Assembly (NCBI GenBank): GCA_963736175.1
Contig: CAVTNU010000004.1
Span: forward strand, 1 to 64,000
Origin: Rhodoblastus sp963736175
GTDB lineage: Bacteria; Pseudomonadota; Alphaproteobacteria; Rhizobiales; Beijerinckiaceae
DNA length: 64,000 nucleotides
Direction: 5' to 3'
Shown: in pieces, positions 1 through 8,752 of the stretch
Layout: every line of letters begins with the position of its first letter
Numbering within the stretch: position 1 is the stretch's first letter
Notes under the pieces: generated by a model
The model's database searches: none
Seen by the model: the letters and a program-made list of their open reading frames with translations, nothing else
What the model was told of the DNA's origin: nothing
Translations under genes and position numbers: made by a program

Positions 1-7
1 TGAAGGG

Positions 8-1538
8 ATGTTCACAGTGGAACTCTATGCGAAGATCAGATGCGCCGTTTTCAACGACAGCAGCTCAAAAGCCGCGGGAAGCGGCGAAGCGATTTGGCGT
101 TCATCGCAACACAATCTCAAAGATGCTCCAGTTTTCGATCCCGCCTGGCTATCAGCGGCGAGAACGGCCTGCTTCCAAGAAGCTTCGTCCACGCATCGGC
201 GTGGATCGACAAGGTTCTGGACGATGATCGCAGCGTTCATCAGGAGCAGCGCCACACCGCGCATCGGATTTTCGACCGGCTGCGGGACGAGGAAGGATTC
301 TCCGGCGGATACACGATCGTGCGCGAGTATGTCGCCCAGGCGATGCAGCGCGCCCGCGAGATGTTCGTGCCGTTGAGCCATCGTCCCGGCCACGCCCAGG
401 CGGATTTCGGCCAGGCGGACGGCTATATCGCGGGCAAGAAGGTCCGCTTCCACTATCTTTGCTTGGACCTGCCGACTCTGACGGCTGCTTCGTCAAAGCC
501 TATCCCGCCGAAACGGCGGAGGCTTTTTGCGATGGCCATGTCGCGGCGTTCGAGTTTTTCGGCGGCATGCCGCAGTCCATTTTATACGACAACACCCGGC
601 TCGCGGTCGCCCGGATCGTCAAGGGCGGACAGCGGTTGCGCTCGCATATGTTCGCGGAGCTTCAAAGCCATTACCTCTTCAACGACCGCTTTGGCAGACC
701 GGGCAAAGGCAACGACAAGGGCAAGGTGGAGGGGTTGGTCGGTTACGCCCGGCGCAATTTCATGACGCCTCTGCCGGTCGCGGAGAGTTTTGCCGCGCTC
801 AACGCCCGCTTCCTCGACGCCTGCGTCAAGCGGCGGGCGGCGGTGTTGCGCGGCCACACCACGACGATCGCGGAGCGGATGCAGGCGGACCTCGCCGCGT
901 TCAAGGACTTGCCGGCTGCGCCCTATGACGCCTGCCACAAGATCGCCACGCGCGTTTCCTCCCTGTCGCTGGTGCGTTACCGCAGCAACGACTATTCGGT
1001 TCCGACGCGCTATGGCCATCAAGAGGTCCTGGCGAAAGGATATGTCGACAGGGTCGAGATCGCCTGCCGCGGCGAGACGATCGCCACCCACGTCCGCAGC
1101 TACGACAAGGCCGATTTTGTTTACAACCCGCTGCATTATCTGGCTTTGCTGGAACACAAGAGCAAGGCGCTCGACCAGGCGGCGCCGCTCGACGGCTGGG
1201 CGCTTGGGGAATGCATTCATCGGTTGCGCCGGCTGATGGAAGCGCGGATGGGCAATCCCGGGCGCCGCGAGTTCATCCAGGTGCTGCGATTGATGGAAGA
1301 CTTCCATCAGCATCAGGTTGAACAGGCTGTGACCGAGGCGCTGCGTCTTGGCGCCATCAGCTTCGACGCGGTGAAAATGCTGCTGCTGGCCAAATTGGAG
1401 AAGCGGCCCGTCCGGCTCGATCTGACGTTCTATCCTTATTTGCCAGCAGCCACGGTCGGCGCGACAGATCCGAGCGCCTATCTCGGACTTCTCGCCAACG
1501 CCGCTCCAGGACTGGCAAGCGCGGGAGTTTCCCCATGA
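8..1538 (+). pseudogene. istA: IS21 transposase IstA, multiple frameshifts
   Basis: IstA is the DDE integrase-type transposase of IS21 elements and works with the IstB ATPase. The reading runs through three shifts. It starts MFTVELYAKIRCAV at 8 and moves at about 60-75 to the frame with FGVHRNTISKMLQF, the helix-turn-helix. At about 200 it moves to the frame with LDDDRSVHQEQRHTAHRIF and PGHAQADFGQ, which carries the first catalytic Asp. At about 475 it moves to the frame with CFVKAYPAETAEAFCDGH, which runs to the stop at 1538. The long last part keeps the ILYDNT and KGKVEGLVGYARRNF motifs. Shifts at three separate places point to decay rather than programmed frameshifting. The stop overlaps the istB start. 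Confidence 0.85.
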
Positions 1539-2383
1539 CGACGCCGCAGGATCCGACCTCCCCAACGATCGTCGCGCCGCAGGTGCTGCTGGGCAATCAT
1601 CTCAAGGCGTTGAAGCTTCCCACCTTTGCGCGCGAGTACGAGAAGGTGGCGATGGAATCGGCGCGCGACAGCGCCGACTACCCGCGCTATCTGCTTCGTC
1701 TGTGCGAACTGGAACGCATCGACCGCGAACGGCGCAACGTCGAGCGCCGGATTCGCCAGGCCCGCTTTTCTCAGGTCAAGAGCCTCGACACTTTCGACTT
1801 CGTCGCCCAGCCGTCGCTCAACAAATCGCTGGTGCTGGAGTTGGCGCGCGGCGAATGGATCGAGAAGCGGCAAAATTGCATCGCACTGGGGCCATCCGGC
1901 ACGGGAAAAACTCACATCGCCCTGGCCTTGGGGCTTGCCGCCTGCCAGAAGGGCCACAGCGTCGCCTTCACGACGGCCGCCGCCCTGGTGCATGAACTCA
2001 TGGAAGCGCGCGACGAACGCCGGTTGCGCGCGCTGCAAAAGCACCTCAACACCGTCAAGCTGCTGATCGTCGACGAATTGGGCTATGTGCCGTTCACGGC
2101 GGTCGGTTCGGAGTTGCTCTTCGAGGTCTTCAGCCAACGCTACGAACGCGGCGCCACCCTGGTGACCAGCAATCTGCCCTTCGATGAATGGACTTCGGTC
2201 TTCGGTTCGGAACGGCTGACCGGCGCCTTGCTCGATCGCCTGACCCATCATGTCCACATCCTGGAAATGAACGGCGACAGTTTCAGGCTCGCCGCCAGCA
2301 AGAAAACCCAGCGCAGATCCGGCCATGTGGCGAACCTCGCCGCAAAAACAACCAGCGAAGGAGACGTTGAGCCCAAACCCTAA
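1535..2383 (+). CDS. istB: IS21 helper ATPase IstB
   Basis: IstB is an AAA+ ATPase of the DnaC/IstB type that assists IstA in target capture and strand transfer. The 282-residue protein has Walker A GPSGTGKT near residue 119, Walker B LLIVDELGY near 172, and the sensor-like TLVTSNLPFDEW near 210. The ATG lies in an ATGA overlap with the istA stop, the usual translational coupling in this family. Length and motifs look intact although istA is broken. The protein could in principle act on related IS21 copies elsewhere in the genome; that is inference. Confidence 0.93.
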   Translation: MTTPQDPTSPTIVAPQVLLGNHLKALKLPTFAREYEKVAMESARDSADYPRYLLRLCELERIDRERRNVERRIRQARFSQVKSLDTFDFVAQPSLNKSLVLELARGEWIEKRQNCIALGPSGTGKTHIALALGLAACQKGHSVAFTTAAALVHELMEARDERRLRALQKHLNTVKLLIVDELGYVPFTAVGSELLFEVFSQRYERGATLVTSNLPFDEWTSVFGSERLTGALLDRLTHHVHILEMNGDSFRLAASKKTQRRSGHVANLAAKTTSEGDVEPKP

Positions 2384-2390
2384 ATCGCCG

Positions 2391-2443
2391 CCGCGCGCAT
2401 TGAGCCGCGCTTCGCTACGCTCCGCGCGGCTCAATGCGCGCGG
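2391..2443. repeat. Perfect 20-bp inverted repeat just after istB
   Basis: Positions 2391-2410 and 2424-2443 are exact reverse complements separated by a 13-base loop. The arms are GC-rich with the core ATTGAGCC. The hairpin starts eight bases after the istB stop and lies inside the element, before the terminal repeats. It may end transposase transcription or block read-through. There is no T-run on either side, so it is not a classic intrinsic terminator. Confidence 0.8.
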
Positions 2444-2489
2444 CAATGCCAAATTCCAGGGCTTTACGGCCCTTTTCTCTCAACCCGAC

Positions 2490-2539
2490 TGGTACACTTT
2501 TACGCCGCCATCTGGCACATTTTGCCGCCGCCGTTGACA
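2490..2539 (+). repeat. IS21 right-end terminal repeats
   Basis: Two similar blocks occur in tandem: TGGTACACTTTTACGCCGCC at 2490 and TGGCACATTTTGCCGCCGCC at 2513. They are followed by GTTGACA. IS21 elements carry multiple internal repeats at each end as transposase binding sites, and this spacing and sequence style fit. The left-end counterparts are outside the window. Confidence 0.7.
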
Positions 2540-2673
2540 ACTTCGAAAACCTGACGCGAAACGCCTTGGCGTTCATCCGCCTCGCGTCAATCCGCTTGAT
2601 GATGCGAAAGCTATGTTTAAGCTCTTAAACTTCGCGGACAGACTCTTAGATACCGAAACCAAGTAGGCACCAA

Positions 2674-2925
2674 ATGAAGCTTAGACGCAAATTCACATTC
2701 GCCTTTAGCGCAATAATGGTTTTGTCCACGAGCCATCAGGCATCAGCACGGACCGCTGATCCTAACAATCCCGATGACTTAGCAAAAGCGCAGGAAATTA
2801 TATCAGAAGTAATGCTTAAAAATGTTGCAGAAATGCAAAAACAACTTCCACTTAAGATGGATGAACAAACAACTATGATTAGCGTTGCGTTTTCTGCGAT
2901 GAGAATGGCGCGGTCATATCGACTA
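2674..2925 (+). pseudogene. Secreted hypothetical protein, 5' part, split by IS630
   Basis: The first 84 codons begin with a signal peptide: MKLRRK, then a hydrophobic stretch, then SHQASA as a likely cleavage site. A polar helical segment follows. The frame is intact up to the CTA codon at 2923-2925, where the IS630 element begins. Removing the element and one TA copy joins this frame exactly to 3989-4168, giving a protein of about 143 residues. Base composition is clearly more AT-rich than the neighbours, which suggests recent acquisition. I recognise no family. An inverted repeat GTTTAAG-CT-CTTAAAC at 2615-2630 lies 44 bases upstream and could be regulatory. Confidence 0.75.
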
Positions 2926-3986
2926 GAGCATTTCCCGGCTAACCTGAACCATAGCCATCATGTCTGAAATAGTTTGAGCATTCCGGCGGGCTGAACTCGT
3001 CGAGGATGACGCCGATGCGGTCCCACAGTTGATCGACGGTTCTTTCTTTGGCCATGCGCAGCAGGGCCTTGAGCTTGGCGAACATCATCTCGATGGGATT
3101 GAGATCGGGCGAATAGGGCGGCAGATACAGCAATCCTGCGCCGGTTTTTTCGATGATCGCTCGCACGCCGGCAACCTTGTGGGCCGGCAAGTTGTCCATG
3201 ATGACGACGTCGCCTTGGAGCAGGGTTGGCGCGAGGTGCTGCTCCAGCCACGCCTGGAAGATCTCGCCGTTCATCGGCCGATCGACGACCAGGGGCGCGA
3301 TGATCGCGTTATTGCGCAGTCCGGCGACGAACGTCGTTGTTTTCCAATGGCCATGCGGCGCGTAATCGACCAGGCGCTTGCCCTTTTGGCAGCGCCCGCG
3401 CGTTCGCGTCATCTGCGTGTTTGTGCCGGTTTCATCAATGAAAACAAGTCGGCCTGGATCAAGCGTCGGCTGCGCCCTTTTCCATTCTTCGCGCGCCTTC
3501 GCCACGTCTTCGCGATGCTGCTCGCTGGCGTGCAGCGTTTTTTTTATAGCTGAGTTTGTGGCGTTGAAAGAACCGCGCAATCGAGCTGTCCGTGGTTTTG
3601 AACTGAAGCTCATCCAGAAGACGGGCCTCGATCTCGGCCAGCGTCAAGTCGCTCTCGCGCGCAACCAGAGCCAAAAGCCAATCCGCATGCGCGTCCAGCG
3701 GCGATGGTCTCGCTTTCTTGCCAGGTTTTTCTGCAAAGCTGCCCGTCTCTTGAAAGCGCCTGAACCATTTTATCGCCGACAATTCAGAGACCAACAATTG
3801 CCGCCCCGCAGCTCGCCGCGACACGCCGCCTTCGACCAACGCAATCACACGCTTACGCAGATCGAAGGAATGGCCTCGCGACATCTTGCGCCCCCAAATC
3901 AGAGAGAAGCGCAGAATCGCTCATTCTTGAGCTTAAGGGAATCCCGCCGCAGCAAAAATGCGAGTCAAATCAACCGGGGAATGCTC
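2926..3986 (-). mobile_element. Complete IS630-family element (1061 bp)
   Basis: The element is bounded by inverted ends: GAGCATTTCCCGG at 2926 and, as reverse complement, GAGCATTCCCCGG ending at 3986. Both ends are flanked by TA (2924-2925 and 3987-3988), the standard IS630/Tc1 target duplication. It carries a two-frame transposase gene on the minus strand. The ends match at 12 of the first 13 bases. All parts look intact, and the clean target duplication suggests a recent insertion. Confidence 0.93.
2939..3884 (-). CDS. IS630 transposase, two overlapping frames with slippery A8
   Basis: The first frame (3884 to 3459) begins MSRGHSFDLRKRVIALVEGG and holds the helix-turn-helix DNA-binding part. 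The second frame (open from 3613 down to 2939) holds the DDE catalytic part: LVFIDETGTNT, VVIMDNLPAHK and SPDLNPIEMMFAKLK. The frames join at a run of eight A on the coding strand (3538-3545), where a -1 shift turns SYKK-N into KK-TLHASEQHRED. Many IS630 elements make the full transposase by this route, so the split is probably programmed. All three catalytic acidic residues are present. Confidence 0.9.
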
Positions 3987-3988
3987 TA

Positions 3989-4168
3989 AATGTTAGCGGC
4001 AAAGACATTGATTTTGCCAAACTACGTGACAATGTTATCTCAAACAACTGCAACGAGGAGCATACAAGACGGTCTTTCGATTTCGGGCTTAAAAATGTTT
4101 TCGTGTACTTTGACAAAGATGAGCGACTTATCGGAACTGTCGTGGTCGATAAAACGGCATGCCGGTAA
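3989..4168 (+). pseudogene. Secreted hypothetical protein, 3' part, split by IS630
   Basis: The frame continuing the gene cut at 2925 reads NVSGKDIDFAKLRDNVIS and then a segment with FDFGLKNVFVYFDKDERL, ending GTVVVDKTACR at the TAA at 4166-4168. It has no start of its own and makes sense only as the tail of the disrupted gene. Alternating aromatic and charged residues suggest a beta-rich periplasmic domain. Two cysteines, one three residues before the end, could form a disulfide. No family was recognised. Confidence 0.7.
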
Positions 4169-4289
4169 CGACCAGAGCGGTAGTCGTCGCAAAGCCCCAT
4201 TCCGTCAAATCACGCCTCTTCCCGCCCGATTGCAAAAGGTAGAGGTTTTGCAAGGGCGGTTCCGCTTCGCTGTCGCAAACCGCTTCCAT

Positions 4290-4727
4290 TCATTCCGTTC
4301 TTGCGACGGCGTAGGTTTGGCGGACGGCAAAGAGCGCGAGCCACTTCGCGCGGACTTGCTCGAAAAGAGCCTGCGGCAATAGGCCCAAAGCGACGCTTGC
4401 CGGATCGCCGACCACAGCCGGCCGCAAATCCGGTCCTGGCCATGTAAAACGGTTGGCTTCCGTCACAACGATCCAAGAGCGTTCATCATCGAGGCCGAGA
4501 CGGCGCTTTGTTGCGGCTGGAATCTCGACCGCGTGCGCAGCGTCGCCCGGGGGCGAATGGGTGATCGGCAACACCACTACTTTTTGCTCGCCTTCATCAT
4601 CGGTCAGTGCGAGCAGAACTGCGCATGGGCGGTCTTTGACGCCTTCTTCTTGTCCGCGCAAATGCTCACGCTGCCAGAGATACGAATAGCGAATAACCAG
4701 ACCAGGCCTTGGCGTTGGAAACGTCAC
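4290..4727 (-). CDS. PemK/MazF-like toxin
   Basis: This 145-residue protein looks like a PemK/MazF-type endoribonuclease toxin, which cleaves mRNA when freed from its antitoxin. The N-terminal PGLVIRYSYLW, the VKDRPCAVLLAL strand and VVVLPITHSPP resemble the conserved MazF core (GxIxR, KxRP, V.PITs). It starts with GTG three bases after the stop of the Phd-like antitoxin gene, so the two are co-transcribed and coupled. The pair lies between two insertion sequences. Assignment is by motif and context; nuclease activity is inferred. Confidence 0.7.
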   Translation of the reverse strand: MTFPTPRPGLVIRYSYLWQREHLRGQEEGVKDRPCAVLLALTDDEGEQKVVVLPITHSPPGDAAHAVEIPAATKRRLGLDDERSWIVVTEANRFTWPGPDLRPAVVGDPASVALGLLPQALFEQVRAKWLALFAVRQTYAVARTE

Positions 4728-4730
4728 GGG

Positions 4731-4994
4731 TCAGAGCTTCAGCTCGGAATTGAACGCCGCAGACTCTGCCGGAGTTTGGGCGTTCCGCACGGCTTCCGCA
4801 TCGGCTGCTGTGAAACCATCTATTCCCAGCACTTCACGATCCCGGCGCTTAAGGCGGCGATATTCATCCGTGGAGAGCAGCACACAGCTTTCCCGACCAT
4901 TGCGGGTCACGGCGACCGGCTGGCGCAAAGCGAGGTCTTGGTAACGGCCTATGTTGCGCTGAAATTCAGCAGCGGAGACCTTGAGCACGTCCAT
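4731..4994 (-). CDS. Phd/YefM-family antitoxin
   Basis: The 87-residue protein starting MDVLKVSAAEFQRNIGRYQDLAL has the Phd/YefM DNA-binding N-terminus, followed by VTRNGRESCVLLSTDEYRRLKRRD. The C-terminus would bind and neutralise the downstream PemK-like toxin. The ATG at 4994 is preferred over an upstream in-frame start because it gives the canonical family N-terminus. An inverted repeat at 5010-5025 just upstream is the likely autoregulatory site. Phd paired with a MazF/PemK-fold toxin instead of Doc or RelE is a less common combination. Confidence 0.8.
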   Translation of the reverse strand: MDVLKVSAAEFQRNIGRYQDLALRQPVAVTRNGRESCVLLSTDEYRRLKRRDREVLGIDGFTAADAEAVRNAQTPAESAAFNSELKL

Positions 4995-5009
4995 GCATCC
5001 TCCATCACA

Positions 5010-5025
5010 TATGTTGCATAACATA
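5010..5025. promoter_or_regulatory. Inverted repeat, likely antitoxin operator
   Basis: TATGTT-GCAT-AACATA is an exact 6+6 inverted repeat with a 4-base centre, 16 bases upstream of the antitoxin ATG. Phd/YefM proteins repress their own operons at palindromes in this position. The sequence also resembles the Zur palindrome at 15781, but the spacer differs by two bases. Confidence 0.5.
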
Positions 5026-5091
5026 CATGAATTGCATGAATTTTGCGAGTGTTATGTTTTGGCCGGCAGAAAGCTCCGATCCTTGCGTTAG

Positions 5092-6383
5092 CAGGATGCT
5101 GAAAAACGCCCCGATTTCGTCGGTTACTATCGCCCGGCGCGGATTTTTGTCGGCGATTTGAGCGTTGTTTTTTGCCGAATCCGGCGTCGGCGAGCGTTTG
5201 GCGGCGCCACTTCCCCCTTACCCCGCCCTTTCTTCGATCAATTTCGGCAATCGGATGAGGTTGTAGGCTGCGGCGGCGAAGGCAAACGACCAGCCGACCC
5301 GCTCGACGCCCCGAAACTTGGTTTTGCGCTGGCCGGCGACGGTCTTCATCCAGCCGAAGGCTTCCTCGATGCGTTTTCGGATGCGCTGGCTCACCGCATA
5401 ACCGGGGTGGCGCGTGGTGCGGCCATCGATTGCGGAGCGCCGTCCGTTGGTGTTCTGCGTCACATGCGGGCGCACGTTCATCGCGCGCAGTTCGTTGACG
5501 AAAACGCGCACGTCATAACCCTTGTCGGCGCCAAGCGTGATGCCAACAGGGCGATTGGCGAGCGGTTCGATCATCGCAAGCGCGGCGTTGCGCTCGCCAT
5601 GTCCGTCGGCTGGCGTCAGGCAGGCGTTGACGATCAGTCCGGCGCGGTTCTCCATCAACGCATGGCCGAGGAAAGCCAGCTTGGCCTCCATGCCGGCGCC
5701 CTTGCGATAAAGCCTGGCTTCCGTATCGGTGGTCGAAGCATGGGTCTCGTTCGAGCGCTTCTCGCCCTTGAAATCCACCTCGGCGTTGCGGCCGGAATCG
5801 GGCGGCGGCTCGTTGCCGGAGCCATCCTTGGGCTTGAAACTCTTCATCGAAGCCCAAGCCTCGATCAGCGTGCCGTCGACCGAAAAATGATCGCTCGACA
5901 TCAGCCTTTTGACCCGAGGCTGCGCCAGGACGGCGGCGAGAAACTTAGCCGCTATCGCGCCGTCGAGCAGGCGGTCGCGGTTCTTGGAAAACACCGTCGC
6001 GTCCCACACGGGATCGTCGACGCCAAGGCCGACGAACCAGCGAAACAGCAAATCGGTGTCGAGACGCTCCATCAATTGCCGCTCGGAGCGCACCGAATAA
6101 AAGGCTTGCAGCAGCATCGCCCGCAGCAACCGTTCAGGCGCGACCGAAGGCCGGCCCGTCCTGGAGTAAAGCTCCGAAAAATCCGCAGCCAGTGTCGCGA
6201 GCGCCGCGTTGGCGATCTCGCGGATCACGCGCAGCGGATGGTCGCGCCGAACGCGCGACTCCAGATCGACATAGCTGAAAAGCCGCCCTGATCCCTCGTC
6301 CGTCCCGCGCATTCCGTCGCTCCTGTCTCAAAGCGATGGAATCACGACCGAAGCTGAAACGGAAGGGGTTTTTCAGCAGCCTG
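5092..6383 (-). mobile_element. Complete IS5-type element (1292 bp)
   Basis: Terminal inverted repeats CAGGATGCTGAAAAACGCC (left, from 5092) and CAGGCTGCTGAAAAACCCC (right, read inward from 6383) enclose one transposase gene. Direct repeats TTAG flank the element at 5088-5091 and 6384-6387, a 4-bp target duplication as in IS5-group elements. The copy appears intact. It sits 130 bases past the 3' end of der, so no core gene is broken. Confidence 0.92.
5218..6312 (-). CDS. IS5-family DDE transposase
   Basis: The 364-residue transposase has an N-terminal DUF772-like part (FSELYSRTGRPSVAPERLLRAMLL) and a DDE core. Catalytic motifs are HFSVDGTLIEAW (first Asp), GADKGYDVRVFV (second Asp) and RKRIEEAFGWMKTVAG (Glu). 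The start at 6312 gives MRGTDEGSGRLFSYVDLESRV, normal for the family. The gene fills the IS5-type element and is full length, so the element is probably active. Confidence 0.92.
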   Translation of the reverse strand: MRGTDEGSGRLFSYVDLESRVRRDHPLRVIREIANAALATLAADFSELYSRTGRPSVAPERLLRAMLLQAFYSVRSERQLMERLDTDLLFRWFVGLGVDDPVWDATVFSKNRDRLLDGAIAAKFLAAVLAQPRVKRLMSSDHFSVDGTLIEAWASMKSFKPKDGSGNEPPPDSGRNAEVDFKGEKRSNETHASTTDTEARLYRKGAGMEAKLAFLGHALMENRAGLIVNACLTPADGHGERNAALAMIEPLANRPVGITLGADKGYDVRVFVNELRAMNVRPHVTQNTNGRRSAIDGRTTRHPGYAVSQRIRKRIEEAFGWMKTVAGQRKTKFRGVERVGWSFAFAAAAYNLIRLPKLIEERAG

Positions 6384-6513
6384 TTAGGCGGCCACCCTGC
6401 CCTTTTTGGCGCGCGCCTTGAACAGGAAACGAATTGCCGCCGCCTCGTCGCGCTCAGGCAAAGAGGCCGCGCCCGCGCAATCTAAATCCTATCCTCGAAT
6501 TGACAACCGCGCT

Positions 6514-8004
6514 CTATCGGCGTTTGCGGCGGGTGTCCTTCTTCCTGCCCTCGAACGGATTGTCGCCCTGCTTGCGCGTGATGCGGATCGGCACGCCAGG
6601 CAATTCAAAGTACTTGCGCAGGCCGTTGATCAGAAAGCGCTCGTAGCTTTCGGGCAATTCGTCGAGCTGATTGCCGAAAATGACGAAATGCGGCGGACGC
6701 GCCTTCGGCTGCGTCATATAGCGGATCTTGATGCGCCGCCCCGAGACCGCCGGCGGCGGCGTCTGATCGAGCACGCCAGCCAGCCAGCGGTTGAGGCGCG
6801 CCGTCGAAATGCGCTTGTTCCAAACTTCATGCACGCGCAGGACGGCGCTCATCAGCTGATCGAGACCCTGTCCGCTGGCGCCGGACACGGGCACGACGGG
6901 CGCGCCCTTGACCTGCGGCAGAAGCCGCGTCGCCTCTTCGCGCAACTCGATCAATTTCGCGCCTTTGTCCTCGATCAGATCCCATTTGTTGAGGCCGATG
7001 ACCAGCGCCCGGCCCTCGCGCGCGGCGAGATCGACAATGGTCAGATCCTGCTTTTCAAAGGGAATGGTCGCGTCGAGCAGAACCACGACGACTTCGGCGA
7101 AACGCACAGCGCGCAAGGCGTCGGCGGCGGCCAGCTTTTCGAGCTTGTCCTCGACGCGGGCGCGTCTGCGCAAACCCGCCGTGTCGAAAATTTTCATCGC
7201 ACGTTCGACGACCGAGCCCGATCCGCTGTCCTGACGCGCGCCGGACGCCGTCTCGCCCGAATGCGCCTCGTGGGCGCCGCGCCAGACGAAGTCGACGCCG
7301 ATCGAGTCGCGCGTCACCCCCGCTTCCGGTCCGGTCAGCAAACGATCCTCGCCGATCAGACGGTTGATCAGGGTCGACTTGCCGGCGTTGGGACGCCCGA
7401 CGATGGCGATGCGCAAGGGCTTGGTCGGATCAAGCTCGCTGCCGTCCTCGTCGTCGGCCAGAACCAGACGTTCGGCGACGCCCTCTTCGTCTTCGACCAG
7501 CGCGGTCTCGTCCGGCAGGGCCTTCAGCAAAGCCGCGTAAAGCTCGGCGAAACCATCGCCATGTTCAGCCGACAGGGCGATGGGATCGCCAAGCCCCAGG
7601 TCGAAGGCCTCATAGGCGCCGGCCTCGCCGGTCCGGCCTTCGGCCTTGTTGGCGATAACGATCAGGGGCTTGCCGGCGCGCCGCACCAACGCGGCGAAAT
7701 GGCGGTCCTCCGGCGTCAGGCCGACGCGCGCGTCGATCAGGAAGAAGATCGCGTCGGCGTCGACGATCGCCGCCTCCGTCTGCGCCCGCATCCGTCCGCT
7801 CAAGGTTTCGACCGCGCCTTCCTCCAGCCCCGCCGTGTCGACGATAGTGAAGGCGAGATCGCCAAGCCTGGCTTCGCCCGAACGCCGGTCGCGCGTCACC
7901 CCCGGCTGATCGTCGACCAACGCCAGCTTCTTGCCGACGAGCCGGTTGAACAGCGTCGATTTGCCGACATTGGGACGCCCGATGATGGCGACGGTGAAAC
8001 TCAT
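6514..8004 (-). CDS. der: Ribosome biogenesis GTPase Der (EngA)
   Basis: Der is the double-GTPase needed for 50S ribosomal subunit assembly. The 496-residue protein has two tandem G domains, with GRPNVGKS at residues 9-16 and GRPNAGKS near residue 203. Each is followed by G3 (DTAGLEEG, DTAGLRRR) and G4 (NKAEG, NKWD) motifs. A KH-like domain follows and the C-terminus is basic (KKDTRRKRR). The linker between the two G domains is long and acidic. The gene lies just downstream of the YfgM-like gene on the same strand, with 28 bases between them. Confidence 0.97.
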   Translation of the reverse strand: MSFTVAIIGRPNVGKSTLFNRLVGKKLALVDDQPGVTRDRRSGEARLGDLAFTIVDTAGLEEGAVETLSGRMRAQTEAAIVDADAIFFLIDARVGLTPEDRHFAALVRRAGKPLIVIANKAEGRTGEAGAYEAFDLGLGDPIALSAEHGDGFAELYAALLKALPDETALVEDEEGVAERLVLADDEDGSELDPTKPLRIAIVGRPNAGKSTLINRLIGEDRLLTGPEAGVTRDSIGVDFVWRGAHEAHSGETASGARQDSGSGSVVERAMKIFDTAGLRRRARVEDKLEKLAAADALRAVRFAEVVVVLLDATIPFEKQDLTIVDLAAREGRALVIGLNKWDLIEDKGAKLIELREEATRLLPQVKGAPVVPVSGASGQGLDQLMSAVLRVHEVWNKRISTARLNRWLAGVLDQTPPPAVSGRRIKIRYMTQPKARPPHFVIFGNQLDELPESYERFLINGLRKYFELPGVPIRITRKQGDNPFEGRKKDTRRKRR

Positions 8005-8032
8005 ACAAATCGTCCCAAGGGTTTTTCGCCGT

Positions 8033-8752
8033 TCATTTCGACGGCGCCGGCGGCGCGGCGGGCGGCATGAAGGGCGTCAGGGCGGGCGCCGGAGCGGCGG
8101 TCGAAACCTTGCCGCCGCGCACCAAGGACATGAAGCTTCCCGCGCGCGCGCGTTCTTCCGCCGAAGCGCCGGGATCGGCGACGACCCGATCGAGATAGCG
8201 GCCGGCGGCCTCGAAATCGCCGCGGTTCAAAGCGGCGAGCGCCAGAAATTCGCGCGCCGACATGCGGAACGGCGCGCCGGGCGCGCTGAGCGGCCCCAGG
8301 CGCGCGTCGAGCTCCGCAGCGTCGGCGACGTCGAGCCGCAGCAGCGCGGCGCGCAGGCGCGCGACATTCTGGAAAGCCGCGCCAACCGAAGCGTCGGCGG
8401 CCAGCGCGTCGAGCGCCTTCACGGCGCCGTCGCGGTCGGTCAGCGACAGCTCCTCGGCGCCGCGCAGACGGGCAAGCGTCCGGTAGCCCGCGGGCGCATC
8501 GGCGGCCAGCGCGTTGAACGCCGCATAGGCTTCGCCGGCGCGGCCCTCGCGCGACAATTGCAGCGCCGCCTCAAACTTCGCGCTGGCCGCTTCGGCCTTA
8601 TGCAAGCGATATTGCGCATAGCCGGTCCAGATCGCCGTGCCGGCCACGATCGCCACGGCGAGGCCGAGAACCGCCGGCTGGAACCTGTTCCACAGCTCCA
8701 GCGCCTTGTCCTGACGAACGTCTTCGTCGACTTCGCGGAAAATATCAGACAT
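8033..8752 (-). CDS. YfgM/DUF2659-like membrane-anchored TPR protein
   Basis: The product begins MSDIFREVDEDVRQDKALELW, typical of alphaproteobacterial YfgM-like proteins. A single membrane helix follows (FQPAVLGLAVAIVAGTAIWTG), then a helical TPR-type periplasmic domain and a Pro/Ala-rich tail. In Enterobacteria YfgM is an ancillary SecYEG-associated factor, and the gene often precedes der, as here. The start at 8752 is preferred over one three codons upstream because it gives the conserved MSDIF N-terminus. The exact role in this organism is inferred. Confidence 0.8.
   Translation of the reverse strand: MSDIFREVDEDVRQDKALELWNRFQPAVLGLAVAIVAGTAIWTGYAQYRLHKAEAASAKFEAALQLSREGRAGEAYAAFNALAADAPAGYRTLARLRGAEELSLTDRDGAVKALDALAADASVGAAFQNVARLRAALLRLDVADAAELDARLGPLSAPGAPFRMSAREFLALAALNRGDFEAAGRYLDRVVADPGASAEERARAGSFMSLVRGGKVSTAAPAPALTPFMPPAAPPAPSK

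Larger units (their letters stand above)
1..2539 (+). mobile_element. IS21-family insertion sequence, left end outside window
   Basis: The segment has the IS21 layout: istA, then istB starting in an ATGA overlap, then a right terminus with short direct repeats. The left terminus lies before base 1, because istA begins at base 8. The right end is placed at the CA of the TTGACA at 2534-2539, by analogy with IS21 ends that finish in CA. istA is broken by frameshifts, so the copy probably cannot transpose alone; istB is intact. The target duplication cannot be checked without the left flank. Confidence 0.85.
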
